From the NCBI GenBank assembly GCA_033811555.1, contig JAPXOG010000001.1:1-43243 (forward strand): a stretch of DNA of 43,243 bases. The letters run 5' to 3'. The translations under genes were made by a program, and so were the position numbers. The first letter of the stretch is position 1. The number at the start of each line of letters is the position of its first letter. The DNA comes from EsbW-18 sp033811555 (GTDB lineage Bacteria > Patescibacteriota > Minisyncoccia > Phycocordibacterales > EsbW-18). Of this stretch, positions 31,853 to 39,880 are shown piece by piece. The notes beneath the pieces are model-generated. The model did not search any database, was not told the origin of the DNA, and was given only the letters and a program-made list of their open reading frames with translations.

Positions 31853-32527
31853 ATGAGAATACTCTCAGTAGAAGATGAACCTCTTATACGCTCTGTCATT
31901 CGGTCGACGCTACAAGACGAGCGCTTTGTAGTCGACACTGCCTCAGATGGCGAGGAGGGTTCATACCTGGCAAGGGTAAACGACTACGATCTCATTATTC
32001 TAGATAATGTCCTACCAAAAAAAGATGGAGTTACTGTATGCAGAGAGATTCGCTCCAGCGGAAAAACTACTCCCATTCTCTCACTCTCCGTACAAGGAGA
32101 CACAGACATGAAAGTTCGTCTTCTAGATGCTGGAGCAGATGATTATCTTACAAAGCCTTTTTGTATTGATGAGTTAATAGCGCGCGTTCGGGCGTTACTC
32201 CGAAGACCTAGAAACATAGTTGAAGATATTTTACAAGTTGATGACCTTCTACTTGATACTAAGCGACACACAGTAACTCGTGGCCAACGACCTATTATAC
32301 TAACGAAAAAAGAATTTATGCTCTTGCGGTATCTTATGCTACACGAGTCATGTCTTGTAACTAGAGCTATGATACTTGACCATGTATGGGATAGAAACAC
32401 TGATCCATTTTCAAACACTATAGAGGCCCACATTTTAACTTTGCGAAAAAAAATTGAACACCCTAAAAAACCTAAACTTATACACACAATATCTGGACAA
32501 GGATATAAATTGAGTAAAGCAACATGA
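31853..32527 (+). CDS. OmpR/PhoB-family response regulator
   Basis: 224 residues. Receiver domain (1-118): acidic pocket VEDEP, phospho-acceptor D51 in LIILDNVLPKKDG, and conserved Lys in YLTKPF. The C-terminal winged helix (about 125-222) binds DNA: LTKKEFMLLRYLMLHE and the recognition-helix region NTIEAHILTLRKKIE. It overlaps the kinase gene by 4 nt (ATGA), a coupled pair. The nearest likely target is the convergent MacAB-like exporter operon, which is inference from position. Confidence 0.93.
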   Translation: MRILSVEDEPLIRSVIRSTLQDERFVVDTASDGEEGSYLARVNDYDLIILDNVLPKKDGVTVCREIRSSGKTTPILSLSVQGDTDMKVRLLDAGADDYLTKPFCIDELIARVRALLRRPRNIVEDILQVDDLLLDTKRHTVTRGQRPIILTKKEFMLLRYLMLHESCLVTRAMILDHVWDRNTDPFSNTIEAHILTLRKKIEHPKKPKLIHTISGQGYKLSKAT

Positions 32528-33288
32528 AAATAGAAACAACAACACAAAAAGGCGCTCAGCGCCTTTTTTCACGCAAACGGTTTCCATTATCTACCAGAAA
32601 AACTTTATACAATCCAACTCATATACTGGCAGACATTGCACACGCACTGCAAACTCCTCTTGCTTGTATTATAGGAGAACTTTCTCTTCTTGAAAAAAAT
32701 ATTCCAACTCGCGGTCGAACTCATATCCAGAAAACACAACGTATTGCACGAAATATGTCTGCCCTTATTCAAAACATATTGTACATAGCGCGTCTCAACT
32801 CTTCTGATTTAAAACCGCTTATGAAAAGTGTGTCTTTAACTGAAATGATAACTACCATAGTGGATGACGTCACAACACTAACTTCACGTAGAAAAATCAA
32901 CTTAACAGCGAACATTCAGAAAGACATAGTCATTCGAGGTGTGTCAAATAAACTCGAAGAACTTATTGTTGCAGTACTATCAAATGCAATTAAATACTGT
33001 AAACCACGTGGAAAGCGTATAATCAACATAGAGCTTTACGCAAACAATTCTTCAGCTGTAGTGCAAATACAAGATAACGGAATAGGAATCGCTCCAGAAG
33101 AATTGCCGTATATATTTGGACGTTTTTACAGAACAAAAAACGGATCCGATCAAACAGAACGTGGAACAGGGCTTGGGTTAGCAATAGCAAAAACAATAGC
33201 AGAAAAACACCGCGCCACTCTTACTATAGAAAGCTCTCTTGGTGTCGGCACTTGCGTGCGAATTACATTCCCGCTTAAGAGACAGTAG
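32524..33288 (+). CDS. Soluble sensor histidine kinase without a sensor domain
   Basis: 254 residues. HisKA dimerisation helix with H40 in DIAHALQTPL, then the ATPase domain: N box EELIVAVLSNAIKY, G1 DNGIGIAPEELPYIFGRFYR, G2 GTGLGLAIAKTIAE. Only about 30 basic residues precede the H box and there is no membrane helix, PAS or GAF domain, so the signal must come from a partner protein or the cytoplasm. The stop codon region overlaps the end of the convergent ABC ATPase gene by 14 nt. Confidence 0.9.
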   Translation: MKIETTTQKGAQRLFSRKRFPLSTRKTLYNPTHILADIAHALQTPLACIIGELSLLEKNIPTRGRTHIQKTQRIARNMSALIQNILYIARLNSSDLKPLMKSVSLTEMITTIVDDVTTLTSRRKINLTANIQKDIVIRGVSNKLEELIVAVLSNAIKYCKPRGKRIINIELYANNSSAVVQIQDNGIGIAPEELPYIFGRFYRTKNGSDQTERGTGLGLAIAKTIAEKHRATLTIESSLGVGTCVRITFPLKRQ

Positions 33289-33973
33289 GTATTTTTTCTG
33301 TTTGAATATCATCAGATACAACTCTTCCATCTTCAAGGTAAATTACTCGTTGGGCATATATTGAATATTCAGGCTCATGTGTAACCATAACAATCGTTTG
33401 GCCATCTTCGTGCAGTTTTTTAAGAACACGCATAACGCTATCTCCTGAAACCGAATCTAGGTTAGCGGTCGGTTCATCAGCAAATAAAATATCTGGTTGT
33501 GGAGCCACTGCGCGAGCTATGGAAACTCTCTGTTGTTCTCCACCTGAAAGTTGAGATGAACGGTGATCACGGACATGCGAAAGGTCTACAGAATCAAGTG
33601 CATTATACGCCTGCTCAATAGCATCAATTTTTGACATTCCGCGCATTAAAAGCGGAATTATTACATTTTCAACTGCAGTAAGCTCAGGCAACAGTGCATA
33701 ATCCTGGAAAATAAATCCTAGCTTGCGAAGACGAAAATCAGTACGTTCTTGTTCAGTTAATATATCGGTCTGTATACCGTCAATCAAAACTGTACCCTCA
33801 GTCGGTATATCCAACAGGCTCATCTGATACATCAAAGTTGATTTCCCAGCGCCCGATCGACCCATGATGGCTACAAATTGTCCTTTAGGAATATACAAAT
33901 CTACTCCACGCAACACATTAGTGATTATCGTGCCATTTTCAAAATTTTTTATAAGATTTTTTACTTGAATCAT
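33275..33973 (-). CDS. ABC transporter ATPase, MacB/LolD type
   Basis: 232 residues, a single complete ATPase domain. Walker A GRSGAGKST, Q-loop region LGFIFQDYALLPELTAVENV, signature LSGGEQQR, Walker B ILFADEPTANLDS and H-loop IVMVTHEPE. The LLPELTAVENV segment is typical of the FtsE/LolD/MacB group, which drives mechanotransmission rather than classical import. It sits 2 nt after the permease gene and is the last gene of the long minus-strand series. Confidence 0.93.
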   Translation of the reverse strand: MIQVKNLIKNFENGTIITNVLRGVDLYIPKGQFVAIMGRSGAGKSTLMYQMSLLDIPTEGTVLIDGIQTDILTEQERTDFRLRKLGFIFQDYALLPELTAVENVIIPLLMRGMSKIDAIEQAYNALDSVDLSHVRDHRSSQLSGGEQQRVSIARAVAPQPDILFADEPTANLDSVSGDSVMRVLKKLHEDGQTIVMVTHEPEYSIYAQRVIYLEDGRVVSDDIQTEKIPTVS

Positions 33974-33975
33974 AA

Positions 33976-35235
33976 TTAACGCCCCAAAATAGAATCGAGA
34001 GTATTTCTCTTAATAATCATCCGAGCTGGTATATATCCAGCAATAATAGTAGAGAAAATAAGAATGGTCAGTTTAAAAATCGTAGATGCTAATGGCGCCA
34101 CAAGAATGCCGTCAGAAAACGGAAAATCTATTGGATGCGAGTTAAAAAACGGTATAAGCATCGTGTAGATGAGCACAAGCGCCACAGTAGATCCCATGAT
34201 CACATAAAAAAGAGATTGAAACACATAAGAAAGTTCTATGGCTTCTGCACGAATTCCGATACCTTTAAGAATACCAATATATTTTCGTCGTGTAATAGCA
34301 TTAACAAACACCACTATAAAAATTGTGACTGAAGACACCGCTAGACTCATCGAACTTATGACGTTTCCTAGCATAGTCATCGTGTCTATCATATCCAGAA
34401 GAAACGAAGGAAGACCTTCGCGTAAGGTTCGCACTACAGCGTTGCGATCAACACCACTATCCAAAAGTGCTTGTTTGATTTTTATTAGCTCTACTTTCTT
34501 TTTGACACGAATCGCGATTTCATTCACGTTAAGATCCGATCGTTTTGTAAGACGAACAAATTCATGTTCCGGTAAAAACACTCTCATAGAAACCTGGTCT
34601 ACCTTTGTATCTACAATACCTTTGACTATATATTCTTTTGTGGCACCTCCTACTTTTACTTGAATTCGGGATCCTATCGATATATTCGAAAGCGTAGGAA
34701 ACCCAAATTCATCCCCTTTCCCCAATGGAGAGTATTGTTCTAGATTCATTGAACCAAGCAAAACATAACCCGTATCATCTGAGGTTAAGTATTCTCCTTC
34801 TATGACCATACGAGAAAGACCAGTTACCTCATCCTCCATTTCAGGGTTCAATCCTACAAGAGTTGTATTAACGGTATCACGAAGTTCTTTTGGATCACGT
34901 CTCTCTCGATAATTTGCCTCCAATTGTGCGCCTTGAGTATATCGAGCTGTATAGTGATATATTCCAGGTATCGATTCTATTGTCGCTAAGATATTTCTGC
35001 TCTGCTCGATTGTGTCTTTTCCTGCTTTCGTAGAAAGAAAAATATCACCAGTAAACTGATCGCCGTGTGCTTTCACTGATCCTTCTATAATTCCAACTAG
35101 TATACCTGAAACCACCACCAGATTAATAAGGGTTAACATCATCACAAGGACTATTAGACCAGAGGTCCATTTACTTGCGTGACAGATTTGACGTATACCA
35201 AGCAAAAAACCTACACGTAGTGAATCCTTCCACAT
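33976..35235 (-). CDS. MacB/FtsX-type ABC permease
   Basis: 419 residues with the MacB topology: one N-terminal helix (about 24-50), a long extracellular domain (about 55-275, MacB-PCD-like, with GSMNLEQYSPLGKG and KEYIVKGIVDT), then three C-terminal helices with the FtsX core (ITRRKYIGILKGIGIRAEAIELSYVFQSLFY). With the ATPase and adaptor it would form a tripartite exporter, or, without an outer membrane, a device acting on envelope substrates. The adaptor gene ends 7 nt upstream. Confidence 0.9.
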   Translation of the reverse strand: MWKDSLRVGFLLGIRQICHASKWTSGLIVLVMMLTLINLVVVSGILVGIIEGSVKAHGDQFTGDIFLSTKAGKDTIEQSRNILATIESIPGIYHYTARYTQGAQLEANYRERRDPKELRDTVNTTLVGLNPEMEDEVTGLSRMVIEGEYLTSDDTGYVLLGSMNLEQYSPLGKGDEFGFPTLSNISIGSRIQVKVGGATKEYIVKGIVDTKVDQVSMRVFLPEHEFVRLTKRSDLNVNEIAIRVKKKVELIKIKQALLDSGVDRNAVVRTLREGLPSFLLDMIDTMTMLGNVISSMSLAVSSVTIFIVVFVNAITRRKYIGILKGIGIRAEAIELSYVFQSLFYVIMGSTVALVLIYTMLIPFFNSHPIDFPFSDGILVAPLASTIFKLTILIFSTIIAGYIPARMIIKRNTLDSILGR

Positions 35236-35242
35236 GCCAAAA

Positions 35243-36616
35243 TTATGCAGGAATAAGAACCTGCGACCCTTCTGATAAGCCTTCTATAATCTCAAAAAAT
35301 GAATCGGAGCTACGCATACCAAGTATTACATCGGTCTCCTTGATTTTTGAGTCAATTTCGCGTAACAACACATAAGCCGTACCGTCTTCATGATACTTAA
35401 TAGATCGCACAGGCACTGCTAGCACTTGTTCTCGTTTTTTTGTAGTGATTGTAACTCTAGCAGTCATTCCTGATACAATACGTGAATCTTTTTCTTCAAA
35501 CGCTACCCTAGCCTCGTATACAGCAATATTATCTATGAGTTTTTCAACACGATTAACAGAAGCTACTTTGCCGATAAATTCCTCAGATTCACCAAGAGCA
35601 TCAAGTGTAATACGAGCCATCTGTCCTGTTTGCACTTTAACGATATCCACCTCTGGAAGATCCAATTTTACTCCAAATCCATCAACAGAAATAAGAGATA
35701 CTACAGGAGTATTTGCTGATATTGATTCTCCTGGATTTATATGTACTTTGCTGACAATTCCAGAAAACGGCGCTCGTAGAGTACGTTGAGCAATTTGTGC
35801 TTCAATACGTGCGACCTCCGCTTGCGCTTTTTTAAGCTGAGCTTCAACTATCGATTCTCCTTCTTGCAGTGTGCGGAGTGCCGCGCGAGCATTATCAAAC
35901 ATATTATAATTTTTAGCATACGAAGTTTTCTCTCTGTTAGGTAGAGTCACATACCACGTAGTATCTTTATACAATTCTATTCTATCTGGGAAACTAACAA
36001 ATAAACCTCTAGTTCCAAGCGGTGTTGGCCCAGTTTTTTCTATTTCTATTTCATCTACGAATTCAAGGTCAAACACAGAAATGTTAAATTTTCCTGATTG
36101 ATTTTGGGCGGTAATTCTAAATTTATAAGTTCCTTCTTCACCAACGTAACGGCCGGAGATAATCGGCGGAATCTGTTCATAGGTACTACTTTGTGGTTTT
36201 GCTACAAGATCCGCAGAAAGAAGTTCGCTCCATGCATTTTCGAGATTTACCTCCTCATTTCCCATCTCCGCTCGACGAAGAGCAACATCTGCACGTGCTG
36301 ATTGTAAATCAGCAGTAAGAGTCCCTAAACTAAGAGATACAAGAGGAGTGCCGCGCTCAACAAAATCATTATCGCCAACAAAAATAGATTGTACTAATCC
36401 AGACACTTCAAATCCGAGATCTGAAACAACGCGCGCCTCAACAGTTCCCGATAGCTGAACATTATCAAAAAGATCTCGTCTTTCCACAACGATAACCTCG
36501 TTCACCCCTGCCCCATTTCTGGTCACTAACGCAGTAACAATCACAACCACTGCTACAACTGCGAACGCCGCATACCATGTATGTTTTTTTATCCAAAACA
36601 ACAACCTGGAAACCAT
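35243..36616 (-). CDS. Membrane-fusion (MacA/HlyD-type) adaptor protein with an inserted beta-rich domain
   Basis: 457 residues. N-terminal anchor (about 14-31); first half of the lipoyl domain (GTVEARVVSDLGFEVSGLVQSI...DFVERGTPLVSL, 55-97); first hairpin helix (100-133); an unusual beta-rich stretch (about 135-240, with YKFRITAQNQSGKFNISVFDLEF); second helix (241-278); second lipoyl half (LRAPFSGIVSKVHINPGE); barrel and membrane-proximal domains to the end. The insertion lies where MacA-type proteins have the tip that meets TolC. Probably the partner of the downstream permease and ATPase. Confidence 0.88.
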   Translation of the reverse strand: MVSRLLFWIKKHTWYAAFAVVAVVVIVTALVTRNGAGVNEVIVVERRDLFDNVQLSGTVEARVVSDLGFEVSGLVQSIFVGDNDFVERGTPLVSLSLGTLTADLQSARADVALRRAEMGNEEVNLENAWSELLSADLVAKPQSSTYEQIPPIISGRYVGEEGTYKFRITAQNQSGKFNISVFDLEFVDEIEIEKTGPTPLGTRGLFVSFPDRIELYKDTTWYVTLPNREKTSYAKNYNMFDNARAALRTLQEGESIVEAQLKKAQAEVARIEAQIAQRTLRAPFSGIVSKVHINPGESISANTPVVSLISVDGFGVKLDLPEVDIVKVQTGQMARITLDALGESEEFIGKVASVNRVEKLIDNIAVYEARVAFEEKDSRIVSGMTARVTITTKKREQVLAVPVRSIKYHEDGTAYVLLREIDSKIKETDVILGMRSSDSFFEIIEGLSEGSQVLIPA

Positions 36617-36627
36617 ACTATTTATAC

Positions 36628-37221
36628 CTATAGTTCTTGAAATTTTCTTTCTCCAAACGAGAAAGAAGATACTATATCACGAAACGCCTGTCGAATCTTA
36701 GAGCTAGGTTCGTCGTATGATACCGATATAAACACCAACATTCCATCATGCGAAACCATTACATTATCGTTTGGAAATAATCCTTCTGTAGAAAACGATA
36801 TCGCTGGTAATACGCCACCTGCTAAAGTAGCACTTATATCACCGATCTGAGGAGAAGTATACTCTTCAACTTCCGCATGCAATAACCACTCACGCGGTCC
36901 TATATTTTGCTCATTTTTAAATATATGAATTGTTATTGCTGGTTGTTTTTTTGTGTTCTCTATGTCTTGAAATATATCGTAGTTACTCTCCGGCACAAGA
37001 ACATATGTTTTTATAAGCTCGGTATCTTGCAAACCTGGATAAATTTCTTCAAGTACGTAACCTCTAGGAAACTTAAAAGAAATCCCTGTCTCTGAATCAA
37101 CTTCAGTGTTTTTTTGTGTTCCAAAATCTCTAACTTCAGAAGGTACATGGTCTTTAACAACCGTCAAAATCCAAGCAAAAGCAATCAAAATAACGACAAG
37201 GATTATCCTCTTTGCAATCAT
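36628..37221 (-). CDS. Small membrane-anchored extracytoplasmic protein of unknown function
   Basis: 197 residues. N-terminal signal-anchor (about 4-22, RIILVVILIAFAWILTVV), then a soluble domain outside the membrane: ETGISFKFPRGYVLEEIYPG, ITIHIFKNEQNIGPREWLLHAEVE and a C-terminal helix. The pattern of FxYP/GY, strand and short helix recalls small PsbP/LpqN-like or lipoprotein beta-sandwich domains, but I do not assign it. Lies between the FKBP and adaptor genes, with 12 and 11 nt gaps. Confidence 0.7.
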   Translation of the reverse strand: MIAKRIILVVILIAFAWILTVVKDHVPSEVRDFGTQKNTEVDSETGISFKFPRGYVLEEIYPGLQDTELIKTYVLVPESNYDIFQDIENTKKQPAITIHIFKNEQNIGPREWLLHAEVEEYTSPQIGDISATLAGGVLPAISFSTEGLFPNDNVMVSHDGMLVFISVSYDEPSSKIRQAFRDIVSSFSFGERKFQEL

Positions 37222-37233
37222 AAGATATTTTTG

Positions 37234-37701
37234 TTAGTTAATAGAAAGCAATTCTATTTCAAAGACAAGCGTTGCATTCGGTGGTATTACATTGCCGGCT
37301 CCACGATCTCCATAAGCGAGTTCTGGAGCTATCGTCAATTTCCGTTTCTCTCCTACTTTCATTCCAACAACACCTTGCTCCCATCCAGAAATAACATCAC
37401 CTGCACCAATGGTAAATGTAAACGGTATTCCCCTATCAACACTTGAATCAAATTTTGTTCCATCAACAAGCCATCCTGTGTAATGTACAGAAACATTATC
37501 TCCGGTTTTAGATACGGTACCATCTCCTTGCGTAATAATTTCAGCCATAAGTCCTTCGGTAATCATAAATGCATTTTCCTCTTCTCTGCTATTTGTAGCT
37601 TTACCGTTTGCTGGTGCTTCCACTTTTGTGGCCCAAGAAACTAGCGCGATTAGAGCAATTACTATAATTATTCCTATAATAACGTGTTTTATTGTATTCA
37701 T
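37234..37701 (-). CDS. FKBP-type peptidyl-prolyl cis-trans isomerase, membrane-anchored
   Basis: 155 residues. N-terminal anchor (about 6-23) followed by a linker and one FKBP domain (about 45-155). Active-site residues of the fold are visible: VHYTGWLVDGTKFDSSVDRG, the FTFTIGAGDVISGWEQGVVGMKVGEKR stretch and the closing AYGDRGAGNVIPPNATLVFEIELLSI. It would help proline isomerisation of exported proteins on the outer face. It begins 1 nt after the enolase stop. Confidence 0.93.
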   Translation of the reverse strand: MNTIKHVIIGIIIVIALIALVSWATKVEAPANGKATNSREEENAFMITEGLMAEIITQGDGTVSKTGDNVSVHYTGWLVDGTKFDSSVDRGIPFTFTIGAGDVISGWEQGVVGMKVGEKRKLTIAPELAYGDRGAGNVIPPNATLVFEIELLSIN

Positions 37702-37702
37702 A

Positions 37703-38857
37703 CTATTGTAATATAGCGATTTCTCGCTCTATAACCCTCAGTCTATCATACTTTGCCAATCGTTCCTTGTGTACGGACGCCCCTATTTTTATACCCTCAG
37801 CACCTACTCCATAAGCAAGGTCAGCAATAAAAGTATCTTCTGTTTCCCCAGATCGATGCGATACAATAATGTGCCAACCATACAATCGTGCTAGGCGAGC
37901 CGCAGAAAGCGTTTCAGTAACAGTTCCGATTTGGTTTGGTTTAATAATTATTCCGCGAATACTTTTTTCGTTAAATGCGCGTTCCATACGCGAGACGTTA
38001 GTTGTTGTTAAATCGTCTCCAACACAAATAACTTTGGAAGTATTTTGTAAGCGAGAAAATAAATCGAAATCCTCTTCTCCATACGGATCTTCTAAGTACT
38101 CAACGGGGAAACGTCCAATAATTATCTTGTATATATCGGTAAGATGATCATCATCATATACGCTTTCAGTAGCTGCTGCGTCAATCGCAAATTTTGAATA
38201 CTCACCTACAGTACGAGAAAGTATCTCAAGAGGTTCAATTGGATCTTCAGTTTTAAGTGCATATCCTCCCTCATCACCCAAACTTACTTCTCTATTCTTA
38301 TTCACTTCCTCCCCAACAACTCGCCAAGCTCTGTCTGCATGTTCCAAGCAATCCCGCATCGTCCCTTCTTGAGGTATCAATATATACTCCTGAAAAATTT
38401 TAATATTGCCAGTATGAGCTCCTCCATTAATAAGATTAACAAAAGGTCTAGGAAATGGAGTTTCAAATGAATCTATATTTGAGAGTGATCTTAAGTATTT
38501 CCAAAGCGGAATCCCAGCTACTCGAGCTTGTGCGCGAGCTACAGCTATGGACACTGCCAATGTTGCATTTGCACCAAGATTTGCTTTATTTTCTCCTGCC
38601 GCTTCACACAACACCTCATCAATGTATTCTTGATCTGAAATGCCCTTTCCATTCAACAAATCTGATATGTGTTTAAAACTATACTCAATCACCTTTGACG
38701 CAGGCAAACTCACCGCCTCATGAGATCCAGTACTCTTTCCTTGAGGCACAGAACTTTCGGCAGTACTTCCGTCGTCTAGTATAAGAGTACACGAAACGGT
38801 ATCTTCTCCGCGCGAATCCTGAATAACCTTCCCAGTTATGCCTGCTATTGTGTTCAT
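37703..38857 (-). CDS. eno: Enolase, divergent and short
   Basis: 384 residues against about 420-430 usual. Interconverts 2-phosphoglycerate and PEP. Despite the divergence the active site is complete: E157 (FQEYILIP), E196 (LGDEGGYA), Mg2+ ligands D226 (AIDAAATE), E256 (YLEDPYG) and D281 (VGDDLTTTN), catalytic K306 (IIIKPNQIGT) and K357 (GIKIGAS), plus the SHRSGETED loop. The opening QDSRGEDTVSC replaces the usual LDSRGNPTVE and several surface segments are shortened. The start overlaps the dehydrogenase stop by 4 nt. Confidence 0.9.
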   Translation of the reverse strand: MNTIAGITGKVIQDSRGEDTVSCTLILDDGSTAESSVPQGKSTGSHEAVSLPASKVIEYSFKHISDLLNGKGISDQEYIDEVLCEAAGENKANLGANATLAVSIAVARAQARVAGIPLWKYLRSLSNIDSFETPFPRPFVNLINGGAHTGNIKIFQEYILIPQEGTMRDCLEHADRAWRVVGEEVNKNREVSLGDEGGYALKTEDPIEPLEILSRTVGEYSKFAIDAAATESVYDDDHLTDIYKIIIGRFPVEYLEDPYGEEDFDLFSRLQNTSKVICVGDDLTTTNVSRMERAFNEKSIRGIIIKPNQIGTVTETLSAARLARLYGWHIIVSHRSGETEDTFIADLAYGVGAEGIKIGASVHKERLAKYDRLRVIEREIAILQ

Positions 38858-39876
38858 GATGTCGGAATCAAATTTTTTATATCTCCACGAATAAATCCTT
38901 CTATGTTATCAAGCGTTGTTTCTAGTATCCGTTCTACTGCCTCTTTTGTATTAAACGCAATATGCGGTGTTACGATAACATTAGGCATATCTACAAGCAC
39001 ATGGTTTGCTAAAACTGTCTTTAAATCGTATTCGTGCGCATCATTTGAAAGAAGAAACTGCATTTCATCTTTTACCACTCCTTCTTCCTCGAGAACATCT
39101 AAACCAGCTCCTCCAAGATGCCCGCTTTGAAGAGCAGCTAATAAAGCTTTTGTATCAATTACACCTCCTCGACTTGTGTTTATAATCACAGCTCCTTTTT
39201 TCATTTTTGCAAATGCCTCTTCGTTGATTAAGTGCTCAGTCGTATCATTAAATGATACGTGAATGGTAATCACATCACTTTGAGCCAAAAGTTCATCAAA
39301 TGACACATACTTGAAATTACCTTGTTTTGCTCGCTCTTCATTAGGCATTCTGTCGTGTGCAATTACACGCATACCAAAACCATTACCAATAGTAGCAGCG
39401 TGAAATCCGATACGTCCCATACCTAAAACCCCCAGCGTTTTCCCTTTTAAATCAAAACCCTTCATCGTTCCCCATCGAAAATCTCCTTGCTCACGTATTT
39501 GCTCAAATCCATCATAAATACGTTTTGAAAGTGCCAATAGAAGCCCGAACGCATGTTCAGCTACAGTATTTTCTCCATAAGACGGTACATATGCCACAGG
39601 AATCCCACGTTTTTTTGCTTCCTCTGTATCTATATGATCATATCCTGTAGAACGCGTCGTGATAAGTTTAATGTTTGAAAAACGATCAAAGTCAGACGCG
39701 AGTATTGGTGAGCCAACAAAAACCGATACTACATCTGCATCTTTTGCTATGTCTTGAGACACTTCACTAACTCTATCGCCTGCATATATTGCTTCAATCT
39801 CTATACCACGTTCTGCAATCCTACGATTAAGAAATTCTATATGATCTGGTTCACATCCAAAAAATACTACTTTCAT
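38854..39876 (-). CDS. D-isomer-specific 2-hydroxyacid dehydrogenase, D-lactate-type
   Basis: 340 residues, full length. NAD-binding motif GVLGMGRIG followed by an acidic-poor loop (AHDRMPNEE), substrate Arg236 (NTSRGGVID), Glu in LDVLEEE (about 263-265) and catalytic His305 (VTPHIAF). The extra segment HEYDLKTVLANHVLVDMPNV before that His is typical of the D-lactate dehydrogenase (LdhA) branch. With PEP synthase upstream and enolase downstream, reduction of pyruvate to D-lactate to reoxidise NADH is the likeliest role. Confidence 0.9.
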   Translation of the reverse strand: MKVVFFGCEPDHIEFLNRRIAERGIEIEAIYAGDRVSEVSQDIAKDADVVSVFVGSPILASDFDRFSNIKLITTRSTGYDHIDTEEAKKRGIPVAYVPSYGENTVAEHAFGLLLALSKRIYDGFEQIREQGDFRWGTMKGFDLKGKTLGVLGMGRIGFHAATIGNGFGMRVIAHDRMPNEERAKQGNFKYVSFDELLAQSDVITIHVSFNDTTEHLINEEAFAKMKKGAVIINTSRGGVIDTKALLAALQSGHLGGAGLDVLEEEGVVKDEMQFLLSNDAHEYDLKTVLANHVLVDMPNVIVTPHIAFNTKEAVERILETTLDNIEGFIRGDIKNLIPTS

Positions 39877-39880
39877 ATTT

